Assembly (NCBI RefSeq): GCF_001425045.1
Contig: NZ_LMDJ01000033.1
Span: 188,463-252,462 of the forward strand
Direction: 5' to 3'
Source: Massilia sp. Root351
Lineage (GTDB): Bacteria; Pseudomonadota; Gammaproteobacteria; Burkholderiales; Burkholderiaceae_D
Length of the DNA stretch: 64,000 nucleotides
The notes under the pieces are model-generated. The model saw only the letters and a program-made list of their open reading frames with translations. It made no database searches and was not told the origin of the DNA. The translations under genes and the position numbers were made by a program. Shown here one piece after another: positions 1-8,506 of this stretch. Each line of letters opens with the position of its first letter. Within the stretch, counting starts at the first letter, position 1.

Positions 1-3
1 GCC

Positions 4-393
4 ATGCAAGCGCAACCCCTTATTGCAGTGAGCGACGTTGAAGCCAGCAGCCGCTGGTATCAAGTGGTGCTGGGGGCCCGCAGCGGCCACGGCGGCAAGG
101 AGTACGAACAGCTGATGTTCGGCGAGCACATGATATTGCAGCTGCACCGCTGGGACGCCCACGGCCACGCGCACCTGGGCGATCCGGAGCAGCGCCCTTA
201 CGGCAACGGTGCGCTGCTGTGGTTCCATACCGAAGATTTCGACGAGGCGGTGGAGCGCGCCGCCTCCATCTCGGCCGTGGTGCTGGACGGCCCGCGCGAA
301 AACACCAATGCATCGCATCGCGAGATCTGGCTGCGCGACCCGGACGGCTACGTGGTCGTTATCGCCGGGCCGTATGGCGACACGGGCATGTAG
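4..393 (+). CDS. VOC-family (glyoxalase/bleomycin-resistance fold) protein
   Basis: A 129-residue protein of the vicinal-oxygen-chelate superfamily. The N-terminal strand (IAVSDVEASSRWY, about residues 7-19) and the C-terminal segment around EIWLRDPDGYVVVIAGP (about 107-123) are the usual first and last elements of a single paired beta-alpha-beta-beta-beta VOC unit. Members include glyoxalases, extradiol dioxygenases and drug-binding proteins, so substrate cannot be assigned. The ATG is only three bases into the window, so no ribosome binding site can be judged and an upstream start is possible. It converges on the LysR gene with no gap between the two stop codons. Confidence 0.8.
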   Translation: MQAQPLIAVSDVEASSRWYQVVLGARSGHGGKEYEQLMFGEHMILQLHRWDAHGHAHLGDPEQRPYGNGALLWFHTEDFDEAVERAASISAVVLDGPRENTNASHREIWLRDPDGYVVVIAGPYGDTGM

Positions 394-1284
394 TCAGCGC
401 GCGAACTGCGCCGCCAGGAAGTCGATGAAGGCGCGCAGCTTGGCCGGCTGGTGCTGGCGGCTGGGGTAGTAGGCGTACAGGTCGGCCGAGGGCAGGGCGT
501 AGTCGGGCAGCACCTTCTGCAGCCGGCCGCTGTCGAGGTATCTGGCCAGGTCCCATTCCGAGCGCAGCAGGATGCCGTGGCCGTCCAGCGCCCAGCCCAG
601 CACCACGTCGCCGTCGTTGCTGGACAGGCTGCCGCGTACCTTGACCGATTCCGATTTGCGGCCCTTGCTCAGGCGCCAGGTGGCGTAGGCGTCGTCGTTC
701 TGGCGGTGCAGGATACAGCGGTGCCGCGCCAGGTCTTCCGGCGTGGCGGGCGTGCCGGCGCGTTTCAGGTAGGCCGGCGAGGCGCACAGGAAGCGCCGGT
801 TGGACATGATCTTGCGCGCGCTTAGCCGCGTGTCCGGCAGCTCGCCGAAACGGATGCCCAGGTCGTAGGCTTCCTCCACCAGGTTGATGGCGCGGTCCGT
901 CAGTTGCAGCTGCACGTCGACTTCCGGATATTGTTGGACGAATGCGGACACCAGCGGCGCGATGCCGGTGCGGCCGAAGCCCAGCGTGGCGTTGACCCGC
1001 AGCAGGCCTTTCGGCGCCGCGCGGCTGCTAGACACGGATTCCTCCATGGCGCGGATGTCGGCCAGGATCTGCGCCGCCTGCGCCAGGTAAGTCTCGCCCT
1101 CGCTGGTAAGGCTGACGCGGCGCGTGGTGCGGTTCACTAGCCGTACGCCGAGGCGCTGCTCCATCTGCATCAGGCGCTTGGTGGCGGCAGGCGGCGTGAT
1201 GGCGAGTTCGCGCGCCGTGGCGGCCAGGCTGCCCAGCTTGGCCAGCAGCACGAAGAAACCCAGCTCGGAGGTGTCGTTTTTCAT
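394..1284 (-). CDS. LysR-family transcriptional regulator
   Basis: A 296-residue LysR-type regulator. The N-terminal winged helix-turn-helix covers about residues 1-60 (LGSLAATARELAITPPAATK, then LVNRTTRRVSLT) and the rest is the periplasmic-binding-protein-like effector domain. It belongs to the common subgroup whose linker reads like RVNATLGFGR. It is divergent from the D-tartrate dehydratase gene, separated by 99 bases, so by the usual LysR arrangement it probably controls that gene and responds to tartrate or a relative. That regulatory link is inferred from position only. Confidence 0.93.
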   Translation of the reverse strand: MKNDTSELGFFVLLAKLGSLAATARELAITPPAATKRLMQMEQRLGVRLVNRTTRRVSLTSEGETYLAQAAQILADIRAMEESVSSSRAAPKGLLRVNATLGFGRTGIAPLVSAFVQQYPEVDVQLQLTDRAINLVEEAYDLGIRFGELPDTRLSARKIMSNRRFLCASPAYLKRAGTPATPEDLARHRCILHRQNDDAYATWRLSKGRKSESVKVRGSLSSNDGDVVLGWALDGHGILLRSEWDLARYLDSGRLQKVLPDYALPSADLYAYYPSRQHQPAKLRAFIDFLAAQFAR

Positions 1285-1383
1285 CTATTCTTCACTTCAA
1301 GTAAATAATAAAGTAAATACCGATGAATTATAGCGCTCTTGTTTAAGGCTATGCTGGTCCCATTCCAACCAAGGAGACCCAGC
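1285..1383. promoter_or_regulatory. Divergent lysR/tarD control region
   Basis: This 99-base spacer is AT-rich compared with its flanks and sits between the divergent LysR regulator and tarD. It must hold both promoters and probably the LysR operator. The AAGGAGA ribosome binding site for tarD is near 1371-1377. I could not single out a convincing -35/-10 pair or one T-N11-A box. Confidence 0.5.
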
Positions 1384-2553
1384 ATGAAAATCGTCAGCAT
1401 CCTCGAAAAGACCCTGCCCATCAGTTCGCCGATCCGCAACGCCTACATCGACTTCAGCAAGATGACGCTGAGCCTGGTGGCCGTGGTGACGGACGTGATC
1501 CGCGACGGCAAGCCGGTAATCGGCTACGGCTTCAACTCCAACGGCCGCTACGGCCAGGGCATGCTGATGCGCGAGCGCTTCATTCCGCGCATCCTGGAAG
1601 CCGATCCCGCCACGCTGGTGAGCGACGACGGCGCCAACCTCGATGCGCACAAGATCTGGAACTGCATGTACACCAACGAAAAGCCTGGCGGCCACGGCGA
1701 ACGCTCGGTGGCCATCGGCACCATCGACATGGCGGTGTGGGACGCGGTGGCCAAGATCGCCAACAAGCCGCTGTACCAGCTGCTGGCCGAGCGCTATGGC
1801 AATGGGACAGCGGACAAGAAGGTGTTCGTGTACGCGGCCGGCGGCTATTACTACCCCGGCCAGAGCCACGACGCGCTGAAGGACGAAATGCGCAGCTATA
1901 TCGACCGGGGCTACACGGTAGTGAAGAAAAAGATCGGCGGCGCGTCGTTGGATGAGGACCTGCGCCGCATCGACTCCATCCTCAGCGTGCTGGGCGACGG
2001 CCAGAAGCTGGCGGTGGACGCCAACGGCCGCTTCGACCTGGACACCGCCATCGCCTACGCCAAGGCGCTCAGGCAGTACGACCTGTTCTGGTACGAGGAG
2101 GCCGGCGACCCGCTGGACTTCGAGCTGCAAGCCACGCTGCGCAGCTACTACGACAAGCCCATGGCCACCGGCGAGAATCTGTTCTCCATGCAGGATGCGC
2201 GCAACCTGATCCGCTACGGCGGCATGCGGCCCGACCGCGACTGGCTGCAATTCGATTGCGCGCTAAGCTACGGCCTGGTGGAGTACCTGCGCACGCTGGA
2301 CATGCTGCATGAACATGGCTGGTCGCGCACCCGCTGCATCCCGCACGGCGGGCACCAGATGTCGCTGAATATCGCGGCGGGCCTGGGCCTGGGCGGCAAC
2401 GAGTCCTACCCGGACCTGTTCCAGCCCTTCGGCGGCTTCCCGGACGGCGTGCGCGTGGACCAGGGCTACATCGCCATGCCGGACCTGCCGGGCATCGGTT
2501 TTGAAGGCAAGTCCAACCTGTATGCCGAGATGCGCGCGCTCAGCGGGCAGTAA
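1384..2553 (+). CDS. tarD: D-tartrate dehydratase, enolase superfamily
   Basis: A 389-residue mandelate racemase/muconate lactonizing enzyme-group protein. It resembles the characterised Bradyrhizobium D-tartrate dehydratase along its whole length, as I remember that sequence: N-terminal ISSPIRNAYIDF, middle GYGFNSNGRYGQG, C-terminal CIPHGGHQMSLN and GFPDGVRV. Catalytic candidates are the Lys181-x-Lys183 pair in VVKKKIGG, metal ligands Asp212, Glu238 and Glu264, and His321. The enzyme would dehydrate D-tartrate to oxaloacetate. The start at 1384 is chosen over an upstream in-frame start at 1339 because AAGGAGA precedes it by about 8 bases and the family begins here. A divergent LysR gene probably regulates it. 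Confidence 0.85.
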   Translation: MKIVSILEKTLPISSPIRNAYIDFSKMTLSLVAVVTDVIRDGKPVIGYGFNSNGRYGQGMLMRERFIPRILEADPATLVSDDGANLDAHKIWNCMYTNEKPGGHGERSVAIGTIDMAVWDAVAKIANKPLYQLLAERYGNGTADKKVFVYAAGGYYYPGQSHDALKDEMRSYIDRGYTVVKKKIGGASLDEDLRRIDSILSVLGDGQKLAVDANGRFDLDTAIAYAKALRQYDLFWYEEAGDPLDFELQATLRSYYDKPMATGENLFSMQDARNLIRYGGMRPDRDWLQFDCALSYGLVEYLRTLDMLHEHGWSRTRCIPHGGHQMSLNIAAGLGLGGNESYPDLFQPFGGFPDGVRVDQGYIAMPDLPGIGFEGKSNLYAEMRALSGQ

Positions 2554-2557
2554 GGCA

Positions 2558-3544
2558 TTACTGCGCCGCGTCCTGCGCCGGGCTGCTCCACACCTGCTGT
2601 GCCACGCGCATCATGTTGCGGCCCATGACCATTTCGATTTCGCTCACCGACATGCCCAGCTTGCGCAGTTCCGGCGCAATGGCGCGCCACATGCCCGGCG
2701 GCGTGAAGGTGGGCGGCGAGCCGGCGCGGTAGCCGGCGGAGGCTGGCCACCAGTGCGCCGGATCGAACTCGCCGGGCGGCGTGTCGTCGAGGTCCTTCTG
2801 CTGGAAGCAGATGTCGGTGCCGATGCCCACGTGCGCCACGCCCGCCAGTTCGGCGATGTAGGCCACGTGGCGCGCCACGTCGGCCGCGGCCGGGTTCTCG
2901 CTGCCGAGGAACCAGGACAGGCCGGACACGCACACCACGCCGCCGGTGCCGGCGCAAGCCAGGATCTGCTCGTCGGTCGCGTTGCGGCCGTGCTGGACCA
3001 GCCCGTAGGCGTTGGCGTGGCTGAAGATCACCGGCTGCGACGACGCTGCCATGATGTCGAGCGTGCTGCGCACGCTGGTGTGGGCGCAGTCCATCAGCAC
3101 GCCAGCGTCGTTCACCGCCTGCACCATGCGGTGGCCCAGCGGCGTCAGGCCGTACGGCGTGTCATGGCAGCCGCCCGCCACGCTGTTGTTGCGGTTGTAG
3201 GCGAAATGGATCTGGCGCACGCCCAGCTGGGCGTACAGCGCCACCATGTCCGGCTGGTCCATCAGCGGCATCGAACCTTCCAGGTCGAAGGTGATGGCCA
3301 TCTTGCCGTCGGCGGCGGCCTGGATGATGTCGTCCACGCTGGACACCAGCGCGTAGCGGTCCGATTCGGCCGCGATGGTGGCGCGGTAGCCGGCAATCAC
3401 CGACATCACCTGCGAGACCGGGTTCATGTCGGCGCCCACGTTCAGGGAAACGTAGTTGACGCCTGCGGCGCGCAGCTGCTCCACCGGCGTGAAGTCGGCC
3501 TGCGGATGCTGCGGCAGGCAAATGTGGGCGTCCCAGTTGATCAT
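2558..3544 (-). CDS. M19-family membrane dipeptidase-like hydrolase
   Basis: A 328-residue amidohydrolase-fold protein of the renal (membrane) dipeptidase family M19, which cleave dipeptides or related amides with a binuclear zinc site. Visible family elements are the N-terminal DAHICLP, FDLEGS (bridging Glu), CAHTS and FSHANA (zinc-binding His residues), and the C-terminal MGRNMMRV that matches the usual GxN segment. Usually the first motif is HxD; here it reads HIC, so one ligand position is changed. No signal peptide is seen, so it is probably cytoplasmic. It converges on tarD with a four-base gap; a functional link is not evident. Confidence 0.85.
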   Translation of the reverse strand: MINWDAHICLPQHPQADFTPVEQLRAAGVNYVSLNVGADMNPVSQVMSVIAGYRATIAAESDRYALVSSVDDIIQAAADGKMAITFDLEGSMPLMDQPDMVALYAQLGVRQIHFAYNRNNSVAGGCHDTPYGLTPLGHRMVQAVNDAGVLMDCAHTSVRSTLDIMAASSQPVIFSHANAYGLVQHGRNATDEQILACAGTGGVVCVSGLSWFLGSENPAAADVARHVAYIAELAGVAHVGIGTDICFQQKDLDDTPPGEFDPAHWWPASAGYRAGSPPTFTPPGMWRAIAPELRKLGMSVSEIEMVMGRNMMRVAQQVWSSPAQDAAQ

Positions 3545-3679
3545 CGGAGGTGCTTTAAAATGTTTTTAACTTGGTAATATTCCCACGAATATAAGCCGGG
3601 AGCAACATGCAATTCACATGCGGCATGCTGCGGTGGCGTATACTGTCGGGTTCTCCACGCGCTACATAACAAGGCATCC
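3545..3679. promoter_or_regulatory. Divergent promoter region, dipeptidase/helicase
   Basis: A 135-base spacer between the divergent dipeptidase and DEAD-box helicase genes. It is AT-rich on the dipeptidase side (TTTAAAATGTTTTTAAC and TAATATTC tracts), consistent with a promoter there, and holds GTATACTG about 40 bases before the helicase start, a possible -10. GGAGGT just upstream of the dipeptidase ATG is its ribosome binding site. Confidence 0.45.
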
Positions 3680-4954
3680 ATGTCCTTTTCCTCGCTGGGC
3701 CTCGCGCCTTCGCTGATCAACGCCGTCACTGAAATCGGCTACACCGAACCGACTGCCATCCAGTCCGCCGCCATTCCCGCCGCCTTGCGCGGGGACGATG
3801 TGCTGGGCGCCGCGCAGACCGGCTCCGGCAAGACCGCCGCTTTCGCGCTGCCGATGCTCAACGCCCTGCTGGCCAAGCGCGGCGCGCGCGCGGCGGGCCA
3901 GGGCGTGCACGGCCTGGTGCTGGTGCCGACGCGCGAACTGGCGGCCCAGGTGGGCGAGGCGATCCGCGCGCTGGTGCAGCACCTGCCGGTGCCGGTGAAA
4001 GTGTCCATCGTGTTTGGCGGCGTGTCGATCAACCCGCAGATGATGGCCTTGCGCGGCGGCGCGGATATCGTGGTGGCCACGCCGGGCCGGCTGCTGGACC
4101 TGGTCGACCACAATGCGCTGGATATTTCGTCGGCCGCCACGCTGGTGCTGGATGAGGCGGACCGCCTGCTGGACATGGGCTTTACCGAGGAAATCGGACG
4201 CATCCTGGCGCTGCTGCCGGCGCGCCGCCAGAACCTGTTCTTCTCGGCGACCTTCCCGAGCGCGGTGCAGACGCTGGCGCACCATCTGCTGCGCAACCCG
4301 GTTCGGGTGGAGGCGGCGTCGGCGCCGGAGCATGAGCCGGACATCGCGCAGCGCGCCATCGCGGTGGACGCGGTGCGCCGCCAGGTGCTGCTGAAGCACC
4401 TGATCAAGGAGAACAAGTGGAGCAGGGTGCTGGTGTTCGTGGCCACCAAGTACGCGTCCGAGCACGTGGCGGAGAAACTGCGCCGCAACGGCATCCGCGC
4501 CGAGGCCTTCCACGGCGATTTCAGCCAGGGCGCGCGTACCGAGGTGCTGGCGGACTTCAAGAATTCGCGCCTGCAGGTGCTGGTGGCGACCGACGTGGCC
4601 GCGCGCGGGATCGATATCGTCCAGCTGCCGGTGGTGGTCAATTTCGACTTGCCGCGCGCGCCGGCGGAGTACACGCACCGCATCGGCCGCACCGGGCGCG
4701 CCGGCGCCAGCGGGATGGCGGTGAGTTTTGTCAGTGCGGAGACGGAGGCGCATTTCCGCCTGATCGAGAAGCGGCTGGGCATCCGCGTGCCGCGCGAGCA
4801 GGTGGCCGGGTTTGAGCCTGTCGAAACTGCGCCGGTGGCGCATCCGGCCACCGATATTGTCAATGGCGGCATCAAGGGCGCGCGCAAGAGCAAGAAGGAC
4901 AAGTTGCGTGAAGCGGCCGCAGCCGCTGCCACGCGCGCAGCCGCCTCGGAATAG
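3680..4954 (+). CDS. rhlE: DEAD-box ATP-dependent RNA helicase, RhlE-like
   Basis: A 424-residue DEAD-box RNA helicase that unwinds RNA duplexes with ATP. Motifs appear in order: Q motif (YTEPTAIQSAAIP, about 21-33), Walker A AQTGSGKT, PTRELAAQ, TPGRLLDL, DEAD in VLDEADRLLDMGF, SAT in FFSATF, then the second RecA lobe with VATDVAARGIDI and HRIGRTGRAG. The C-terminus is short, basic and alanine-rich (KGARKSKKDK then an alanine run), as in RhlE-type proteins that act in ribosome assembly, RNA decay or cold adaptation. The RhlE subgroup is inferred from length and tail. It is monocistronic between a divergent promoter and a convergent lipoprotein gene. Confidence 0.9.
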   Translation: MSFSSLGLAPSLINAVTEIGYTEPTAIQSAAIPAALRGDDVLGAAQTGSGKTAAFALPMLNALLAKRGARAAGQGVHGLVLVPTRELAAQVGEAIRALVQHLPVPVKVSIVFGGVSINPQMMALRGGADIVVATPGRLLDLVDHNALDISSAATLVLDEADRLLDMGFTEEIGRILALLPARRQNLFFSATFPSAVQTLAHHLLRNPVRVEAASAPEHEPDIAQRAIAVDAVRRQVLLKHLIKENKWSRVLVFVATKYASEHVAEKLRRNGIRAEAFHGDFSQGARTEVLADFKNSRLQVLVATDVAARGIDIVQLPVVVNFDLPRAPAEYTHRIGRTGRAGASGMAVSFVSAETEAHFRLIEKRLGIRVPREQVAGFEPVETAPVAHPATDIVNGGIKGARKSKKDKLREAAAAAATRAAASE

Positions 4955-5020
4955 GCGGCGGGCGGAACACGGCGGGCCGCGCGCAGCTAACCCGTCTTAC
5001 GGCAGCGGCGCCGGCGACGG

Positions 5021-5056
5021 GTAGGGCGGATCGGGCGTTCACGCCGTAAGCCGCCG
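5021..5056. repeat. REP-like intergenic palindrome
   Basis: Between the convergent helicase and lipoprotein genes lies an imperfect palindrome: GGCGG (5025-5029), GGCG (5034-5037), a TTCA loop, CGCC (5042-5045) and CCGCC (5051-5055), preceded by GTAG. This nested-arm layout resembles REP/BIME-type extragenic elements. A flanking CCCGTC (4991-4996)/GACGGG (5016-5021) pair is also present. It may also stabilise the mRNA ends of both genes. Other copies would have to be found elsewhere in the genome to prove it is a family. Confidence 0.5.
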
Positions 5057-5070
5057 GGCTCCGGCGCGGC

Positions 5071-5751
5071 TTATTCCGCAGCCAGCGCGATGCGCCGCCG
5101 CAGGCGCGCGGCTTCGGCCGTGTCGCCAGCGTTCTCGGCGCGCAGGGCCTGGACGTTGAGCCAGGCCAGCAGCGGCCGGCGCCAGCCTTGCTCGGACGCG
5201 GTTTCGACCGCCGCCGCGATCACCTGCGGCGTGGCGCGGTTGGCGCGGAACACGGCGCCAGCCGCCACCAGCCGCGACAGCGGGTCCTTGATCGCCGCCA
5301 CTGCGGCACCGGCCGCTACGTCGTTGGCGGCGCCTGCCACCGCGCGATGCTGTTCGGGCAAGCGTCCCGCGTCGGACGGAGGCAGGGTGCCGGCCAGATA
5401 GGCCGCATACTCGATATCCGCGCCGGACGCGTCATGCGCATACTTGTGGAATCCGCGGCAATCGTCCAGCACCAGCGAGGCCACCTGCGTGGCGCAGCGC
5501 GCCAGCTCCACGCGGATGGCCAGCTCGATGTTGCCGGTGCTGCCGACCTGGCTGCGCGCCCGCGCGAATTCGCTGTCGGCCACGCTGTCCTTGCCGGCCA
5601 GGTAGGCCGACTGGGCGCGCTCCAGCGAACTGTGCGCATTCATTTTCCAGTCCGGCACGGGCGGGTTGTTGCCGCAGCCGGACAGCAGCAGCAGCGCGCC
5701 GAGCATGGCGGCCAGCGCGGCGCCGGCAGCCGGGTTCATCATCTTCTTCAT
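5071..5751 (-). CDS. Putative outer-membrane lipoprotein of the Mla-type operon
   Basis: A 226-residue protein beginning MKKMMNPAAG with a hydrophobic stretch and lipobox LLLSGC, so it should be lipidated and membrane-anchored. The mature part is helical and alanine-rich, with TPR-like character (SLERAQSAYLAGKDSVADSEFARA; near the C-terminus WLNVQALRAENAGDTAEAARLRR). I do not recognise a named family. It overlaps the MCE-protein gene by four bases, so the two are translationally coupled, and an accessory role in the same lipid transport system is inferred. The start at 5751 is chosen because the longer reading (from 5787) would place residues before the signal peptide. Confidence 0.75.
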   Translation of the reverse strand: MKKMMNPAAGAALAAMLGALLLLSGCGNNPPVPDWKMNAHSSLERAQSAYLAGKDSVADSEFARARSQVGSTGNIELAIRVELARCATQVASLVLDDCRGFHKYAHDASGADIEYAAYLAGTLPPSDAGRLPEQHRAVAGAANDVAAGAAVAAIKDPLSRLVAAGAVFRANRATPQVIAAAVETASEQGWRRPLLAWLNVQALRAENAGDTAEAARLRRRIALAAE

Positions 5752-6701
5752 GGCACCTTGATCTCCGTATCGCGTTTGAACGGCCATTTGCGGTTGATCT
5801 CGTTGATCAGCTGCTCGATCTTGCGCAGGTTGGCGTCCACGTCGCCGCGCAGCGCGCCCAGGTCCTGCGTGGCCACGCGGGCGTTCGCGCCGACGGCCTG
5901 CGCCTCGGCCAGCACCGCGTCCAGTTTCTTCAGGCTGGTGCGCGCGTCCGACAGCAGGCCATTCATCTGCACCACGGCCGCTTGCGTGTCGGTCATCACG
6001 CCATCCTTGCCGAACACGCGGCTGTCCGCATTGCCCACCAGCTTGTCGGCCTTGACGATCAGCGAATTGGCGTTGCGCAGCAGCTCCTGCGCCTTCTTGT
6101 CCTCGCCGGCGATAAAGCCCATGGCGCCCCCGGGGCCGTTCAGGCGTTCGGTCACGCCGCGCACGTTCTCCAGGCTGGCGCCCAGTGCGGAGTCGGCGGC
6201 GGTGAGGTTGGTCACGTTCTGCAGCAGTTCCTTGGCCGCGTTCAGCAGGCGCGGGATCTCGGCCGCCACGTCGCCCACCAGCATCTCGCGCACCGCGCCG
6301 TCGGGCAAGGGCGGATCGTTCGGGATGCCGCTGAAGGCGCGCAGCTTGGCGCCGCCCACCAGGCCGCGTTCCAGGGTGAAGATGCTGCTGGTGCGCAGCC
6401 AGTGCGCGTCCTTGGTCGGCACGTCGATCAGCACGCGCGCCTTGGCATCCTTGCCCAGTTCAATGCGCTGCACGCGGCCGATGGGGAAGCCGGCGAAGGT
6501 CACGTCCATGCCCACGCTCACGCCTTCCGAGTCGTCGGCCGTCAGCACCAGCCTTTGCGTGGCCTCGAACGCGCCGCGCGCATACAGCAGGTAGATGGCG
6601 GTGCCGGCCACCAGCACGAACATCAGCAGCAGCAGCAGGGCGGCTTTGAGTTCGGCATTGCGGACGGGGGAGGCTTCGGGAGCCAGGGTCGGTTCGGTCA
6701 T
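5748..6701 (-). CDS. MlaD-family (MCE domain) lipid transport protein
   Basis: A 317-residue protein with one N-terminal membrane anchor (about residues 19-42, ALLLLLMFVLVAGTAIYLLY), an MCE domain (about 46-125, with GVSVGMDVTFAGFPIGRV and LERGLVGGAKL) and a long helical C-terminal half ending in a coiled-coil-like region. MCE proteins form periplasmic rings or tunnels that carry phospholipids or other hydrophobic molecules between membranes. It lies 13 bases after the MlaE-type permease gene and is coupled to the lipoprotein gene downstream, so the three form an operon read from 7512 to 5071. Confidence 0.9.
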   Translation of the reverse strand: MTEPTLAPEASPVRNAELKAALLLLLMFVLVAGTAIYLLYARGAFEATQRLVLTADDSEGVSVGMDVTFAGFPIGRVQRIELGKDAKARVLIDVPTKDAHWLRTSSIFTLERGLVGGAKLRAFSGIPNDPPLPDGAVREMLVGDVAAEIPRLLNAAKELLQNVTNLTAADSALGASLENVRGVTERLNGPGGAMGFIAGEDKKAQELLRNANSLIVKADKLVGNADSRVFGKDGVMTDTQAAVVQMNGLLSDARTSLKKLDAVLAEAQAVGANARVATQDLGALRGDVDANLRKIEQLINEINRKWPFKRDTEIKVP

Positions 6702-6714
6702 ATCGGTTCCGGGT

Positions 6715-7512
6715 TCAATAATAGTTGCCCACCAGGGAGGCGGCTTCGATCAGCAGCAGCACGGAGAACATGCGCACCATGTCGGACAGGCCATGCACAT
6801 GGCGCAGCCGCCACGAGCCGGCATGGAAGGACGATGCCAGCGGGATCAGGCCCACGGCCAGGCTGAAGAAGAAAATCTTGAGCACCAGGATCAGTGCCAC
6901 CGGCGGCGTGAAAATCTGCCCCACCACGCGCGTGTAGCCTTGCAGCGCGTACGGCGTAAAGCCGTAGATGGTGAGGTAGGCCAGGATCAGCGTGAGCACG
7001 CAGCTCACCGCGCCCAGCAGCCACACCGAGAACATGCCGGCCACGGCGCGCGGGAAGAACTCGTCGCGCAAGCCTATCATGCCCGTCACCGCGTTCTTGC
7101 CCTTGGATGCGGCGCGCATCTGCGCGAACTCCACGCCGGCCGGCAAGGTGCTGCGCAGGGCCACGAACAGCGCGGTGATGAGCGGGATCAGCTCCAGCAC
7201 CAGCACCCGTACCACCATCTCCAGCGCATAGCGCGACAGGCCATAGCTCTGCGAAGTGACGACGACGATGCGGATGATGACGATGCTGATCAGCGCGGAC
7301 ACCAGCGTGAACCACGGCAGGTGCGGCGCGCTGCCCAGCACCAGCTGGCGCGCCAGCGCGGGACGGTGGCGGGCATTATAGCTGGACGGGGCAAGGGCGA
7401 GCGTGGCAACCAGCACGCTGAAGTGCAGCAACTGCCACCAGCTGGCGATCCAGTCCATGGCCCAGCGCTGCAACTCGCGCAGCGGGGAGAAAAACGATGC
7501 CTGTGTACTCAT
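6715..7512 (-). CDS. MlaE-family ABC transporter permease
   Basis: A 265-residue integral membrane permease of the MlaE type, the inner-membrane partner of MCE proteins. Recognisable parts are the central LELIPLITALFVALRSTLPAGVEFAQM (given here as LELIPLITALFVALR and LPAGVEF) with the conserved small-residue segment, and several hydrophobic helices after it (MFSVWLLGAVSCVLTLILAY; FTPPVALILVLKIFFFSLAV). In most systems an ATPase gene of the MlaF type precedes the permease gene. Here the preceding gene is a LysR regulator 22 bases upstream, and no ATPase is found anywhere in the window, so the energising subunit must be encoded elsewhere or be shared. Confidence 0.88.
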   Translation of the reverse strand: MSTQASFFSPLRELQRWAMDWIASWWQLLHFSVLVATLALAPSSYNARHRPALARQLVLGSAPHLPWFTLVSALISIVIIRIVVVTSQSYGLSRYALEMVVRVLVLELIPLITALFVALRSTLPAGVEFAQMRAASKGKNAVTGMIGLRDEFFPRAVAGMFSVWLLGAVSCVLTLILAYLTIYGFTPYALQGYTRVVGQIFTPPVALILVLKIFFFSLAVGLIPLASSFHAGSWRLRHVHGLSDMVRMFSVLLLIEAASLVGNYY

Positions 7513-7534
7513 CTTGGCATCTTAGCATTCTGTG

Positions 7535-8401
7535 CTATCGGGATGGGAACGATTCAATGATGGCGTCCGCCGCCGCGCGCACCCGGGCGGTGCGATTCAG
7601 GTCGCTGTGCATCACCAGGTACACCTCATAGCTCTGTTCGCGCTCGGGCCAGATGCGCACGAGCTCGGGCGTGGTGGCGGCAATATGGGTGGCCAGCTCG
7701 CCTATGCCCAGGCCGGCTTTCACGGCTTCGTGCAATATCAGGCCGGTGTTGACTTCCATCGCCACGCGCGCGTTGGCCACCGGCTCGCCACACAGCTTTT
7801 CCGCATGGCGCGGCGCCACGCTGTGCTGGTAGATCACGATGTCGTGCCCGGCCAGCGCGTTGCCCGGCGTGGGCATGCCGTGCTGCTTGAGGTAGGCCTT
7901 GGACGCGTACAGGCCCAGCGTGCGGCGGGTGAGGTGGCGCGAGATCAGGTCCGGGCTGTCCGGCCGCACGGTGCGGATGGCCAGGTCGGCTTCGCGCCGG
8001 GTGAGGCTGGAGAGCTGGGTCGAGGCGCTTAGCACGATGCGGATGTCCGGATGGCGCACGTGCAGGCGCTGCATGGCGTCGATGACGAAGTGGGCCGCCA
8101 TGGTGTCGGAGGTGGCCACGCGGATGGTGCCGGACAGGCGGTGGTCGATGCCCTGCATTTCGCGCTGCAGCCGGTCGGCGGCGGTTTCCATCTGTTCGGC
8201 GGCGCTGGCGGCCAGGTCGCCGGCCGGCGTGGCCACGTAGCCGCCGGGCGTGCGCAGGAACAGCTTGGCGTTGAGCGACTGCTCCATGGCCGCCAGTCGC
8301 CGGCCCACCGTGGCCTGGTCGATGTCGAGTTGCGCCGCCGCGCCGCGCAGCGTGCCGGCGCGGTGGATGGCGAGGAAGATGCGGGCGTTGTCCCAGTCCA
8401 T
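7535..8401 (-). CDS. LysR-family transcriptional regulator
   Basis: A 288-residue LysR-type regulator: helix-turn-helix at about residues 1-60 (GTLRGAAAQLDIDQATVGRR, then RTPGGYVATPAG) and an effector domain beginning around SGTIRVATSD. It is divergent from the MFS transporter gene, with 105 bases between the starts, so it most likely controls that pump and itself. It is also only 22 bases upstream of the MlaE permease gene on the same strand, so read-through into the lipid transport operon is possible. Confidence 0.92.
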   Translation of the reverse strand: MDWDNARIFLAIHRAGTLRGAAAQLDIDQATVGRRLAAMEQSLNAKLFLRTPGGYVATPAGDLAASAAEQMETAADRLQREMQGIDHRLSGTIRVATSDTMAAHFVIDAMQRLHVRHPDIRIVLSASTQLSSLTRREADLAIRTVRPDSPDLISRHLTRRTLGLYASKAYLKQHGMPTPGNALAGHDIVIYQHSVAPRHAEKLCGEPVANARVAMEVNTGLILHEAVKAGLGIGELATHIAATTPELVRIWPEREQSYEVYLVMHSDLNRTARVRAAADAIIESFPSR

Positions 8402-8415
8402 GGCGGCTCCGTGAA

Positions 8416-8429
8416 ATGCATTTTTGCAT
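8416..8429. promoter_or_regulatory. Candidate operator between lysR and the MFS gene
   Basis: ATGCA-TTTT-TGCAT is a perfect 5-bp inverted repeat with a 4-base spacer, placed 15 bases upstream of the LysR start codon in the divergent lysR/MFS spacer. A related half pattern (ATGCG...CTGCAT) follows at about 8444-8461. Symmetric sites of this kind are typical of LysR autoregulation; the assignment is inference. Confidence 0.4.
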
Positions 8430-8506
8430 CAGGGTGCCGATGTTATGCGTGTTTACTGCATTGCGCAAGCGGCCTACGATGCGGGCAATAGGTAGAGGAG
8501 CTTCTT

